64,000 nucleotides of DNA, taken from the NCBI GenBank assembly GCA_003956705.1, contig QZCP01000131.1:45005-109004 (forward strand). Reading direction: 5' to 3'. The notes under the pieces were generated by a model. The model was not told the origin of the DNA and did not search any database. It saw only the letters and a list, made by a program, of their open reading frames with translations. Below, piece after piece: positions 20,741 through 31,629 of this stretch (position 1 is its first letter; every line of letters begins with the position of its first letter). The position numbers and the translations under genes were made by a program. Origin of the DNA: Brevipalpus yothersi (Eukaryota; Arthropoda; Arachnida; Trombidiformes; Tenuipalpidae).

Positions 20741-21277
20741 TTATGCTCCACTAGCTACTGCCTTCGATGCTTCCGTGGCATTCAAATGATCAGGAAGTTT
20801 AGCTAATTCTGTTTTGGTTACTTTCATAGAAACGCCCTCAGGTAAATTGCGTTCAATATACTCCAAAAATGTGTCCATTGTAGATCCTGTTAGATTTTTA
20901 AATTGCATCATCAAAAAATAAGTTCTGAACTCATAGAATTCTCGGGCATCTTTGTGGACAAATCTTGATGCTAATAGAGGTCGTCTAATAATGTCTCGAA
21001 AAGGTTTCCATCTGTGATGATGATAAACAGAGGAGTTGATTAAATTCTCAATGACTATTAATATCCAAAACAATATAACTCACGTTTCTACATGTTCAAC
21101 TGACAATTCTTTTGCTGTCATATTAACAAACTTTTCGTACGATTCGAGTACAGTAGGATCATGAGCTCGCACATCCAGGACTAATTTTTGATAAAGTTTA
21201 TCCAATTCTTGACTAGAACAATGTCTCATCAGGCTGAGAGCTGATAATCGTTCAGCAGAGGCCACATGAAGAAATGG
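20741..21277 (-). pseudogene. 3' fragment of an unrecognised spliced gene, copy 2
   Basis: Minus-strand exons 21277-21084 and 21011-20741 join in frame over a 72-bp GT-AG intron and encode 154 residues to a stop (ending EASKAVASGA). Nearly identical to copy 1 at 5528-6031, but with the complete C-terminus. The acceptor before the first exon (CTAATAG) implies missing 5' exons; none is seen in the next 600 bp. The sequence is well kept in both copies (PFRDIIRRPLLASRFVHKDA, EFYEFRTYFLMMQFKNLTGS), which suggests recent origin from a conserved gene elsewhere. Family not recognised. Confidence 0.6.
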
Positions 21278-21917
21278 CTATTAGAGAAGAATCAAAAACA
21301 ATTAACTCACATCGGCCGAATGAGAATGTTTAGAAGCTATTAAATGGTTACAATATACTATCAACATTCAAAAAATTCGAAAATAAATTTACAATCAAGA
21401 AGCAAGATCACAAGTTGAGTTTGGCCTATTTTTGATCAAATTTAAATTTACCTTCAACTGTGAGGTGAGAATTGACATTTTTTAACAATTGAACCGATTC
21501 AATTTAGACAATTTCGATTTAAATAACTTTGAATATCAAAACAATGTTTTGAAAACATAAACATCAAAATTCCTTAAACATGTGCATTCGTGACGTCACA
21601 TCTAGTCATCATACTTTGAGCGGCAATTTTGTATCAGTCTCAAGCAAAACAAACCTTCAAACTGACGATTAGTGTGACTCTACTTTATTTTTTGACTCTT
21701 CGACCCCGAACCCTCAGTTGATATGGTAATTATCAATAGTGATTAACGAGTTTGAAGGACCCCAAAGAGTAGCAACTAGTTCTCTTTGATGGACCCTCAA
21801 AAAATCTTCACTTTTAAGTCATTCTAATCGAGTGTTTGCGCTGGAAGCGTTTAGTAGCTTTTATTTTTATGATTTGTTTCTCTTGAAGAGTGTGAAAAAA
21901 AGTGTCTTAATTCTGCA
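21278..21917. other. Upstream region of HP1-like gene 4
   Basis: AT-rich, no gene seen. It differs from the region upstream of HP1-like gene 1 and lacks the 31-bp palindrome found there, although the coding sequences are close relatives. The two genes may therefore be regulated differently. Confidence 0.4.
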
Positions 21918-23795
21918 ATGGCTGAAACTTATGTTGTGAAAAAAGTTGTGGGCAAAAGTGTTAATCAGGATGCCGTTTTTTATCGTATTGAATGGGAAGG
22001 ATTCCCAGGTGAAGATACATGGGAACCGAAAGACAATTGTGATGAATGTATGGATAGTGTAGATGATTTTGAGGAAGCTCTTCGAATTTACCTCAAAAGG
22101 CTTAGGAAAAAGATTCGAAATAGAAAAGCTTCCACTGAAGAGGCATTTGAGTACAACAAAACGAAAAGTACATCATATATAATTGAAATTGATCCCGATA
22201 AGTATTTGAATAAAAGCTCTAGAAAGAAAGTTGCTACTTCTCAAGATTCTCAAGCAAAAGTTGATGATAAAAATGACGAGGAAAAAGTCACCAAAGTTTC
22301 GGTCTACAAGCCTGCCTCGGATGTTTCTCATGTAAAATCTAATCATGGTAACGAAGAGTATCTCGGTCGTGAAAATGTGAGTAAAAAGTATGAACAGCCA
22401 GTATTATTTGATTGCGATGTTTTTAGTGTCAAAAATGGGGATCAATCGAAGAAAGAAAAACCAATTAAGGTATCAATTGGACATAAAAGTAAAAAAGTTG
22501 TTGAAGCTGTAGCCCACAAGCCTTCACTGGATGTTTCACATGTAAAATCTAATCATTTTAACGAAGAGTTTCTCGATCGTGAAAATGTGAGTAAAAAGTA
22601 TGAACAGCCAGTATTATTTGATTGCGATGTTTTTAGTGTCAAAAATGGGGATCGATCGAAGAAAGAAAAACCAATTAAGCCACCAATTGAGCAGAAAAGT
22701 AAAAAAGTTGTTGAGGTTGTGGCCTACAAATCTCAACTTGACGTTTTTCACGTCAAATATAATGATGGTGACGAAGAGTATCTTGATCGAGAAGAAGTGA
22801 ATAAGAACTACCAGCAGCAAGTAATACGCTATTACGAGAAGTTCATAACCTGTAAACCAGAAATCAATCGTCGGATTGCCATAGAATTTCCCAGATTGCT
22901 CAGTATTCCTGGAATCCTAAAACCATCTTTTATCTCTGATCTTATTGCTCAAAATGACCCAGAGGAATTGGTTGAGTCTCCTCAGTCTGATCCCATCATT
23001 CAAGATGACTCTCTACCTGAACAAGTTCATGAGGCTCCACATACCGAAATCGTTGATCATGATTCCGGATCAAATTATAACCACTCAGTCTCTGGCTCCC
23101 CAGCTCAGGACCAAAATGTGAACAAAGATGCAGAGATGAATCACTTGGACGAGACCTCGGAACCATCATATACACCTGATCTCAATAGCACCATCGCCTG
23201 TTTTTCTGATCAAATTGTTCAAAATGATTCTGAGAAGTTGGTTGAGCCTCCTGAGTCAGACCTTATCATCGAAGATGACACATCATCAGACCAAACACAA
23301 GAGGCCTCACATTTGGACACTATCACATTTGATCATGATACAGAGCCAAAGGATGAGAATCTAGTCTCTGACTCCTCAATCCAGTGCCAAACTGTGGACA
23401 AAAATGACCAAGGCCATGGAGAGGAAGAGGTCACCAACACCAAAGATGGCGATATTCTCAATGAATACGATCTTGATTTTCTCTCATCTGTAGACCTCGA
23501 TTTTTTGAGTCAAACTCGCTCTCAAGATACCATGGTGCCTCAAGGCGGAATCAAGGAAATTGTTCAGAGGCTTCTGAAAGACATCCATCTGGTTCCCACA
23601 AGTGCCGCAATTACTCCTCATCATGTTGAGGAAAATTCTCTACCTACTCCCACACAAAAATCGACTGAACAATCTCTATCCACCAGTATGCTGGAAATGT
23701 CCATCGATGGCTCTCCTACCTTTGAGATGGAACCTCTCATTGAGCCTGATCCAGTTGATAGATTTGTGATCGAATCCTCTGATGAAGAAATTTGA
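21918..23795 (+). CDS. HP1-like chromodomain protein 4 with three shadow-domain copies
   Basis: Single-exon protein of 625 aa whose first 60 residues are almost the same as gene 1. The aromatic-cage positions Tyr5, Trp26 and Phe29 and the CDEC pair (Cys41/Cys44) are kept. Residues about 122-310 hold three tandem copies of the shadow-like domain. The first two are degenerate (HVKSNHGNEEYLGRE, HVKSNHFNEEFLDRE) and share a linker VLFDCDVFSVKNGD. The third is intact (HVKYNDGDEEYLDRE, then QQVIRYYEKFI). The tail has SDLIAQND-type repeats and ends DRFVIESSDEEI. AATAAA lies at 23943. The frame is fully open. It is a paralogue of gene 1, with matching 3' flank down to the ABC relic. Confidence 0.8.
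   Translation: MAETYVVKKVVGKSVNQDAVFYRIEWEGFPGEDTWEPKDNCDECMDSVDDFEEALRIYLKRLRKKIRNRKASTEEAFEYNKTKSTSYIIEIDPDKYLNKSSRKKVATSQDSQAKVDDKNDEEKVTKVSVYKPASDVSHVKSNHGNEEYLGRENVSKKYEQPVLFDCDVFSVKNGDQSKKEKPIKVSIGHKSKKVVEAVAHKPSLDVSHVKSNHFNEEFLDRENVSKKYEQPVLFDCDVFSVKNGDRSKKEKPIKPPIEQKSKKVVEVVAYKSQLDVFHVKYNDGDEEYLDREEVNKNYQQQVIRYYEKFITCKPEINRRIAIEFPRLLSIPGILKPSFISDLIAQNDPEELVESPQSDPIIQDDSLPEQVHEAPHTEIVDHDSGSNYNHSVSGSPAQDQNVNKDAEMNHLDETSEPSYTPDLNSTIACFSDQIVQNDSEKLVEPPESDLIIEDDTSSDQTQEASHLDTITFDHDTEPKDENLVSDSSIQCQTVDKNDQGHGEEEVTNTKDGDILNEYDLDFLSSVDLDFLSQTRSQDTMVPQGGIKEIVQRLLKDIHLVPTSAAITPHHVEENSLPTPTQKSTEQSLSTSMLEMSIDGSPTFEMEPLIEPDPVDRFVIESSDEEI
22281..22700 (+). repeat. Two tandem 210-bp units inside HP1-like gene 4
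   Basis: The K-P of the shadow-domain start recurs at 22311 and 22521, and the equivalent K-S at 22731, exactly 210 bp (70 codons) apart each time. From about 22374 to 22480 the first unit is nearly identical to 22584-22690 of the second, pointing to a recent in-frame duplication. Confidence 0.9.
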
Positions 23796-24252
23796 ATTCA
23801 TCTTCAATTCCTTTTTCCCTTTTCTCCTTTCATCCGAGTCAACACATTAGTTCTTGAGAAAAATACAACAAGTTTTGAATTATCTTTATCGAACTTTTTT
23901 ACTCGACAACATTTTACACGATGTGTCTATGTATCTATGAAAAATAAAGCTACTAAGACTGAGTGGCAAATTTAAATTGCCTCATGCCGACAAAAAAGAA
24001 TAAAACTGTCCAGCAAAATTTGTTCATGATCCCTGCATCTACTGGCCGATTCCAAAGGTCCATATCTGGTAGTAAAATGTATTGCAAACTACGAGATCCC
24101 TGAAAGATAGGTGATTAGATGGCAATGTTTCTCAACCATGGCTTCATGGCTTCAAGTGGCCACAGGACACCAGATGAGCGGTCATAAATTGTAATGGAGT
24201 TATTCCGATGATATAGAAGCAATCGAGCAGAATTACATCTATTCTGGCTGTC

Positions 24253-24412
24253 AAAAGCTTGGCGGGTAGCTCTTTAACTTTTGGTCACGTGCTTTTAGTT
24301 TATGTTTGATTCCCAGCTGTTCGTTTACAGTTATTTCCTAATATTGTAGTGTTTTCGGGAATCAGTATTTTTGTTCTCAAAAATGACAGATTTATCACTC
24401 TATATTCTCTCA
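24253..24412 (+). repeat. Duplicated SYF2 promoter and first codons, copy 2
   Basis: AGCTTGGCGGGTAGCTC, GGTCACGTG (E-box intact here), CCAGCTGTT and AAAATGACAGATTTATC repeat the SYF2 promoter and start. They are followed by sequence unrelated to the SYF2 coding region. It sits at the same relative place after HP1-like gene 4 as the copy at 8073 after gene 1. Confidence 0.75.
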
Positions 24413-24689
24413 GATAGAGCGAGAGAGAATCTTAAGAGTTGTTCAGAATTCAAGTCAATCAAAATCTGGAACTTTTGAATAGGCTTCAATTTCGGTGAAG
24501 CTTTGGGAAAGTTTTCCCTTCAAAATCGATATTTTCACTATCAGTTCATCAAAAAGTAAGAGAAAGGAAGAGTGAGAAAGAGAGGAAAAGAAGATAACTG
24601 TTTCGATAGGATAAGGAGTTGAAAAATTGAGCCATTCAAAAAACTTAACTCAAAACTTATTTTGCTCTATTTCATATTAAAAAAAAGTT

Positions 24690-25740
24690 TGTTGAAAAAA
24701 ATATTGACCACATGATATCGATCCTAGGCCTTCCGGATGCTGGTAGACGAATTAATACCCTCTCCGGTGGTCAAATGCGTCCAGTATCATTTGCAGCGGC
24801 AGTTCTACATAAGCCAAAATTGATTATACTCGATGAGCCAACCGCTGGAGTTGATCCGATAGTAACGGAAGCTATTTGGAAATATTTACAACAAATATCG
24901 ATAGATTATAAGATTGCTGTCGTATTGACAACACATTATATTGAGGAAGCACGTAAAGCTAATTGTGTTGGACTCATGAGAGAAGGACGAATATTGGAAG
25001 AAGATCATCCACAACGATTGATGGCAAGATATAAATCGGTTACCTTGGAGCAAGCATTTCTTCACATATGTTCTAGGAAAAAGCCAGTCCACAGGGTAGA
25101 TCACCATCATCACCATCGATCCAATTCACAGCAATCATCATCATTGACATCAACAACATTACAAGCTCCTACTAGAATTAATGGAAAATTAGCTGTTACA
25201 CAGCCAAATTTGAGTGATGAAAGTGGAGCAAGTAGCAGTGGAGCAAGTAGTATTGGTCAAGCTTCCGGTCAACATGATAAAATCAATGTAATATATAAGC
25301 CATCAGCAGCACAGAGTCCAATTGATTTGGGTCAACTATTTACGGTAAATTTGCGACTATGGTTCCATGTAAGTGTTCATTATATTTTAGAAAAATGGTG
25401 TACGAATTTACGGAGCCAGCAATTTATGGCTTTACAATTTATCGTGCCAATATTAACTGTTGTCCATCGGGTTGATCTGAAAAATAATTGATATAACACT
25501 GCCTGTCTTACACCATCAAGCGTAATTCATCTTCATGGTGACCTAACAAATGATTCGATCAGCATTCATGTTCGTCGAAGTTTGGTTAAAACTTTTTACA
25601 CATTCATACAAAATATTTTGGAAGGACTCGGTTTGAGGCCAACTTTGGCAAGTTTACCAATCAAGCTGGAAGATCCAATATATGGAGCTGAATTTCGTGG
25701 ACATCATGATAATTTTAAGCGATTCGCAATTCCTGGATCC
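24690..25740 (+). pseudogene. ABC transporter (ABCH/ABCG-type) pseudogene, copy 2
   Basis: Longer-reading relic of the same half-transporter as at 8460. The signature LSGGQ, Walker B with D-loop LDEPTAGVDP and H-loop LTTHYIEEARKA are all in one frame. The conserved Arg after LSGGQM is Pro. The linker contains the His run and QPNLSDESGASSSG. After the membrane segment IVPILTVV about 230 bp present in copy 1 are deleted, and a stop follows (KNN then TGA at about 25491). Further sequence in another frame (SIHVRRSLVKTFYTF, ASLPIKLEDPIYG) continues to about 25735. The Walker A part is absent. Not functional. Confidence 0.85.
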
Positions 25741-26022
25741 ATGGCCGTGGTTTGTTCCAGCATTGGTTTTACCATGAATGCTGTAATCGTGGCTAACAAT
25801 TACGATTTCAATTGCAATTGTAAACCCAAAAATGAGGTCGCTCAAATCGCTCTGGTTGTTTGTTATTGTTTCATCTGTTTATGGTTTTTTAAAGAGGTGT
25901 TGATGTTGATTGTTTGTGGTTTGTTTAAAAATTGATTAACTTTTAATTTAATTTTGTGGATAATTTGATAGATTATTACTTAGATAGTTAATTGTCTGGT
26001 GTACAATTGTCAATCGAACACT

Positions 26023-27793
26023 ATGAGTGACAAAAAATTTGAAGATGAATATGATGTTATCATCATAGGAACTGGATTGACTGAGTCAATAATAGCAGCT
26101 GCTTGTGCCCGAGCAGGACAAAAGGTTTTACACATTGATCCTAATGATTATTATGGTGATCTGTGGACAAATTTCACTTTCTCAAGGCTGTTGGAATGGA
26201 TAGATACCCTAAAAGGATCGGGAGATACTCCACCACCAAGTTTACCAGCTCGTAGTAAACCAGGTACAGCCAATCCCGTTGGTCTACCAGAAACAGTTCA
26301 ACTTGATGGAAGCGAAAGATTCGTTCAATGGACAAAATCTGATCCAGTTTTATCGAATGTTGAAGTTAATTCATATCTTTTCGATGAAGAGACTGCTAAA
26401 AAGCTTACCGAACAAGATAAGGCACAAAAACCTGATAAACAAGATGGTGATAGTGATGAAGAGTCGGATAGTGATGAGGAAACAATATACTGGACTCTGG
26501 AACGACTAAAATCGGGCAAAACATGGGGCATAGATCTGGTTCCTCGTCTTTTGTATGCGAAAGGATCCATGGCCAATCTTTTAGTATCATCCAATGTCTG
26601 TCGTTACGTACCATTTCATTGTGCTGAGCGTATATTATGCTGTCTACCTGGTAACGATGAGCTTGTGATGGTTCCATGCACAAGGCAAGATATTTGTAAT
26701 GATACACTCACCTCTCTTCAGGAGAAGAGGCATCTTTTTCGTTTGATTGCCCTTATCATCGATTCCCAACAGAATCCTGATATGATTGATGTTTTTGAAG
26801 GCTACGAGGATCAGCCGTTCATCGAATTTTTACGCCATAAAAATTTTACTCCATTGTTACAACATTTTGTGATCAATTCGGTTGCCATGTGTGAACCGAG
26901 TACACCAACTCATGAAGCCATGGAAAATGTAAAAAAATTCATTACTTCTTCCGGAGTTTTTGGTAATACTCCATTCTTATTCCCTTTTTATGGATGTGGG
27001 GAAATACCTCAAGCATTCTGCAGGTAATAATAATTCACACACACCATCAATGATGGAGGTGTCGAGATGATCCTTTCCATTGTTATCATTATCTTTCTCT
27101 TCCTTCCTCTCTAGATTGTGTGCTGTTTTTGGTGGCACTTATTGTCTTAAGCAGCCTGTCAAAGGTGTTATCCTTGAAGGAGGATACGTGAGAAGAGTGT
27201 TGCTTGAGAATCAAGCTATCAAGTGCAAATCTCTCGTTACTAGTCTATCAAATGGTCCAAAAAATCTCCTCGCCATTCGTCACCGTAGTCTAATATCTAG
27301 AGCCATATTTATAACAGATGGCTCTATCAAGGACAATCCACAAGCCGAATCTCTTCTCCGTTTTCCTGGACCTTTTCCTATATTCGTTATCGAAGCCACT
27401 TCAGCAAGTTTTCTCACTTTACCCGGCACATTCATTGTGAACGCATGGTGTGATTCCTTTACTGGAAGTGCTAAAAAAGATCTACTTCCAATTGCCAGGA
27501 AACTATTTCGACTCGAAGATGAAACTGAAAGTGGGTCAACGAGTGAAAAGCCAGCTCTTCTTTGGTGCTGCTTTTTCAATCAAACTTATGTTGATTGCTC
27601 AAATGTTTGTAATAGTTTCAAAAATATGTACGTCACGTCTCCACCATGTAACGAAATGGACTATGATAATGCTATCGCTGAGGCTCGACAGATATTCAAC
27701 GAAATGTATCCTGAGGAAGTATTTCTGCCAAGAGCTCCAGATTATCATGAAATAGTAATCGAAGGCGTTCCAAACGGTCGTGAATCTTCTTAA
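26023..27793 (+). CDS. CHM: Rab escort protein (REP / CHM family)
   Basis: Presents newly made Rab GTPases to geranylgeranyl transferase II and delivers them to membranes. Exons 26023-27023 and 27115-27793, with a 91-bp intron, give 559 aa. The N-terminal FAD-fold motif is YDVIIIGTGLTESIIAAACARAG with DPNDYYG. The protein has the long acidic insert typical of REP rather than GDI (KPDKQDGDSDEESDSDEET). WGIDLVPRLLYAKGSMANLL and FCRLCAVFGGTYCLKQPVKG are the GDI/REP conserved regions. The C-terminus lacks a GDI ending. The start ATG at 26023 is preceded by a short leader. The 3' end is copied in inverted form at 4490-5065. Confidence 0.93.
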
Positions 27794-28128
27794 TTTGTGA
27801 ATATACTATTTTCTTTACTTTTATATTATTATATATCATAGTTATGCTTCAATGAATAGGTGACACCGTTTCTATCATTTTTGGATGATTTCTCATTTTT
27901 TGGTCATCATCCAGACGATCGATCGATTGAAGATCTGTACATTCCCAGAGAGTTGAAGACCCGAATCATGTTTATCAAATTTTCCCCTTCTCATTGACTT
28001 TATTGTAAGGTCACTAATATTTACATGAGAAGTTCATTCAATGAATGGACTGATGCGATTGAATTGATCGACTTATTTAATTTTCAATAACAGCATATTT
28101 CACGTCACAAATTTTTTTCCAAATGATG
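27794..28128. other. Convergent 3' ends of REP and fucosyltransferase
   Basis: 335 bp that hold the 3'UTRs of two converging genes. The first 215 bp are also present, inverted, in the relic at 4490. No other feature seen. Confidence 0.6.
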
Positions 28129-29388
28129 TTACATTTTTTGCTTCCAAGTCATACAATCTGCATCTCGTGTCCACCAAGTGTACAAAGTTTTAATATTACG
28201 ATGACGACATGACTTTTGACTAGTTAAGGCTTTACAAATTGAACACAAATCTTGTTCCATAGATCTAGTTTTTACGGTATAACTCTGTTTCCACTTGAAG
28301 TAAGATGAATATAGTTGATTATCATTAGCAACTTTTCTCAAATATTCGGCCAAGTTTTGAGGAGATGAAAAATTGAAAGCATCAATAAAAGAGTTGGGTG
28401 GCAAAATGGCAGAATAATTAGCACCACCCATGACTATCGGAATGAGATCATATTTGAAAGAATTCCACAGCTTTTCGGTCACATAATCTTTGCAAATAGA
28501 GTTTTCTAGAGACAAAACAAACTTGTAATTTTTCTCTATGTACTGATGACACGGTAAACCCAAATTATCGCATGACTTTCCACATTTACCATATATATCC
28601 ACTTTGATGTACCTACAGATCATGGAAAATTGATTAAAATTCTTGGATAATCTGGTTAATTTCCTCGGTTGATTTTATGCTCACCTCTGTAAAACTCTCA
28701 CATATTCTTCTCGTAAACTTTTTGTTCTACAATTACTCACAAGCCAAGCAATCGGTTGTCTTGTATCTTGTGATTGATCACTTGTTTTATTATTTTCACT
28801 ATTCAGCACCTCAGATGACTCCTTGGGTGATACTGTTCCATAAGGAATGAAAATATCTGAATCAGAGCGATAAGTTGCAAAACAGTCCATTTTCACTCTC
28901 ATTTTGTTCAAACTGTAGGTGTACATTGGTGATTCCAACAGATACCATATCCATTTTTGATCCTGATATTTTTTCGATGGAAAATCGTTCAAATTTATAT
29001 CTCTCCCATGGAACACTACACCATCAGCTTCATTGAGATTTGATCGATCATTGGTGAAACGACATCCGGTACATGATGGTAGTTCTGTCGTTTTATCATC
29101 TGACAAGACATTCCATTTTGTATCCGAGAAATATGGTGTCCATAGAAGTATGATTTTGGTTTCCTGTCCAGATGATGGATGAGGTGCTCGGACGAACACT
29201 GGTTGAGCATTTTCAACTGGATTAGATAGGAAGACTAGAACAAAGATGAACACAAAGGTGCACAATATCATTAATGAACGTCCAAGAAACTTAATGGTAT
29301 CTCTTTGAGGTCGAACCTTTCGATTCAAATCAATTGGTGAATATTCAAAGTCATGATTGAATGAAAAACAGTCAAGCTCACACTTCAT
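28129..29388 (-). CDS. Alpha-1,3-fucosyltransferase (GT10 family)
   Basis: Type II Golgi enzyme that transfers fucose from GDP-fucose to N-glycans. Exons 29388-28685 and 28612-28129 on the minus strand, with a 72-bp intron, give 395 aa. Residues about 37-55 form the signal anchor (SLMILCTFVFIFVLVFL). The N-terminal GT10 domain has VVFHGRDIN and WIWYLLESPMYTY. The donor-binding domain has NYKFVLSLENSICKDYVTEKLWNSFKYDLIPIVMGGANY, the family signature, followed by PPNSFIDAFNFSSPQNLAEYL and SSYFKWK. C-terminal cysteines fit the conserved disulfides. Whether it is a core (FucTA-like) or antennal enzyme cannot be decided here. Confidence 0.9.
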
Positions 29389-30417
29389 GAGATCAATTTT
29401 CTGTTCGTGGTAAGAAAATGCTCCAAAACATCATGAACTATTGGCGGATGTTGACTGATGTGAACATCTATTGAATCAAGAGAAAAAACAATGATTCAGA
29501 CGAAATCGGCTTCTCTCTACCAAAACTTCCGTGCAATCTTATCAGAAATGGAATCTGAACAATCGAATCACTCATAAATTGAATCACATCTTGACTCATA
29601 TCATGAAAAAATGTTGGAAACATCATTTATTGACAATAAAGTGTCAATTTTTTTCGGTTTCAATTCAAAAAGATAAGAAAATTTGATTGATAACGTCATT
29701 GAAAGAGACAAAAGAAATTCAGTTGAATCATTGAAGCGAAAAACATTGCACACAATAGCTTAAAGAGTTTGAGGTGAAGAGAAAAAAAATCAAAACACTA
29801 ATAATAAAAATAAGAATTGATAGTTTTTAGAAACGATTTTTGTTCTCCAGTCATGATTGAAGCTACCATGAAACTGTTTCGAGATACACAATCATGGAAC
29901 GAATTTTCCAGATTCATATGTTCGCCTCATCGAAATAATTAGCTCCGTAATTAGTAGGCAATAAAATAATAAGCCAATAAGTGCTATTGATTGTATAATG
30001 ATGATAATGAATTATTTGTCTGTAGTTGCAAACCAACTTCTGAGCAGCTAATAGAATAAATCATCATAATAGCAATTAATCCACTCGTATTTATGACCAA
30101 TCATTGTTTATCTCTCAATCAAATGCTTTGCTCATAATGAACAGATCAGACAACTCAACCTTTTGCCAAGCTTATCAGGCTAAATGAGTTCCATCACATT
30201 TGTAGAGTGTTTTTTATGAATTTTCATTTGCTGATGAGTATGCAAATGACAGTATATAAATGAACGATGCGCTCAACCACATCAATTCGTTTCCTGTTTT
30301 TCTTGGATCAGAAATGTAATAATAAAGGAAAAAACGTTCCCTATGCTGTTTGCTAATACCAATAACCAATTGGATTAGATATGATAAAGTGATACTGTTC
30401 ATTCATGTTGATAAGCC
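29389..30417. other. Intergenic, no gene seen
   Basis: About 1 kb upstream of the fucosyltransferase and downstream of the second hydrolase. AT-rich; short frames only, none with protein character. Confidence 0.5.
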
Positions 30418-31629
30418 TCATGGTATTGAATCTGTCCAATCGTCAATCGGTATAACATCGGTTGTTGAGATTCTGGTCAAATATTCTACCTCTCGATTCT
30501 TGTAGAGAGGAAGGAATACTGGATCACTATCTATCGTATTCGGTTTGAAAATCCATCGATAAATAAGTTGGGCCAAGAGAGGAAATAAATGTAACCTAGA
30601 ATGACCCAAATCTTCGGATGCTGAAAAAATGCACATCTTAGGCACTGGTTTATCTGAAGTTCTTCCAGCTAGTGTGTACATGTACAATTTCAATCCCAAA
30701 GTGTATGGCACAATTTTATCCTCCTCTGAATGAATAAAAATTATTCGACTCTTAATTTGATGAATATCTTCCATGGGATTACTCAAATGGAATGAATCAT
30801 TTTTATGTAAACCCTCCGTTATTCGACGATAAACATGTTCCGGTAATCGACGATATACTTGAGTTAAAAAATGGGAATGAAATGCTTTATGTAAATCGTT
30901 GACTGCTGCCTGAAGTATGAGTAATCGAGGATTGAGTCCAGCTTGGTAGACTGCTTTACATATGAATGCTGTACTCAGAGAATGTGACCAAACAATGATT
31001 CGATTCGGATTGGAAACCTTGGAAGCTGTCCATCGAAGAATATTCTCAATATCATCGATAACAGTCTCAAGTGATGGTATAGAGGATGGATGATCTCTTC
31101 TATCGAATTTCGAATCACCAAAACCTCGATAATCTGGCACTATCACATGAGCATCGACTTGAGATTCTGATAATAGCCTATAGAAGCACACTCGATTGTA
31201 GCCACCCCGATCGCCTACTGCACCATGAAAATATATTATTATTGGTCTTTGATCATGTTCGAAAGAGCAATCATCAGTTTCAGAATATTCATGGAAACAA
31301 GTTTTCGGATATACATGCCATCCCTCGATTTTGCCACCTTCAACGGTGATTGTGAAATTTTTGGTTGTTTGTAAGCCAAATTGTCGTGGGCACTTAAGAT
31401 TTTTGAAAGTCGATGGAACCCAATGGCAAAATAGTAGGGATCTTCTAACAGAAGCACTGTGGCGATAGGCGAACGGAAATAGAAGATAGATGATAATTGG
31501 AAGAACTGGAATGATCAAAACAAGGGATAGACACTTGTTGTAACGGTAAAGTGCTGGTAGTGTAAGATAGATGAAAATTGAATAAATTAAAAGTGTTAAA
31601 ATTAGAAATAAACAAAAAAGGAAAGACAT
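30418..31629 (-). CDS. ABHD12-like alpha/beta-hydrolase, copy B
   Basis: Single-exon 403-aa paralogue of the hydrolase at 3173. It has two N-terminal hydrophobic stretches (about 1-25 and 34-53) rather than one. The oxyanion-loop region is YFHGAVGDRG. The elbow is WSHSLST with Ser217, the acid is Asp304 in HSEEDKIVP, and the base is His343 in LGHSR. The elbow reads S-H-S-L-S instead of G-x-S-x-G, the same position changes as in copy A. RPIIIYFHGA, VPDYRGFGDSKFD and GLNPRLLILQ match copy A closely. Likely a membrane-bound lipase of the ER lumen or endomembranes; substrate unknown. Confidence 0.85.
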   Translation of the reverse strand: MSFLFCLFLILTLLIYSIFIYLTLPALYRYNKCLSLVLIIPVLPIIIYLLFPFAYRHSASVRRSLLFCHWVPSTFKNLKCPRQFGLQTTKNFTITVEGGKIEGWHVYPKTCFHEYSETDDCSFEHDQRPIIIYFHGAVGDRGGYNRVCFYRLLSESQVDAHVIVPDYRGFGDSKFDRRDHPSSIPSLETVIDDIENILRWTASKVSNPNRIIVWSHSLSTAFICKAVYQAGLNPRLLILQAAVNDLHKAFHSHFLTQVYRRLPEHVYRRITEGLHKNDSFHLSNPMEDIHQIKSRIIFIHSEEDKIVPYTLGLKLYMYTLAGRTSDKPVPKMCIFSASEDLGHSRLHLFPLLAQLIYRWIFKPNTIDSDPVFLPLYKNREVEYLTRISTTDVIPIDDWTDSIP

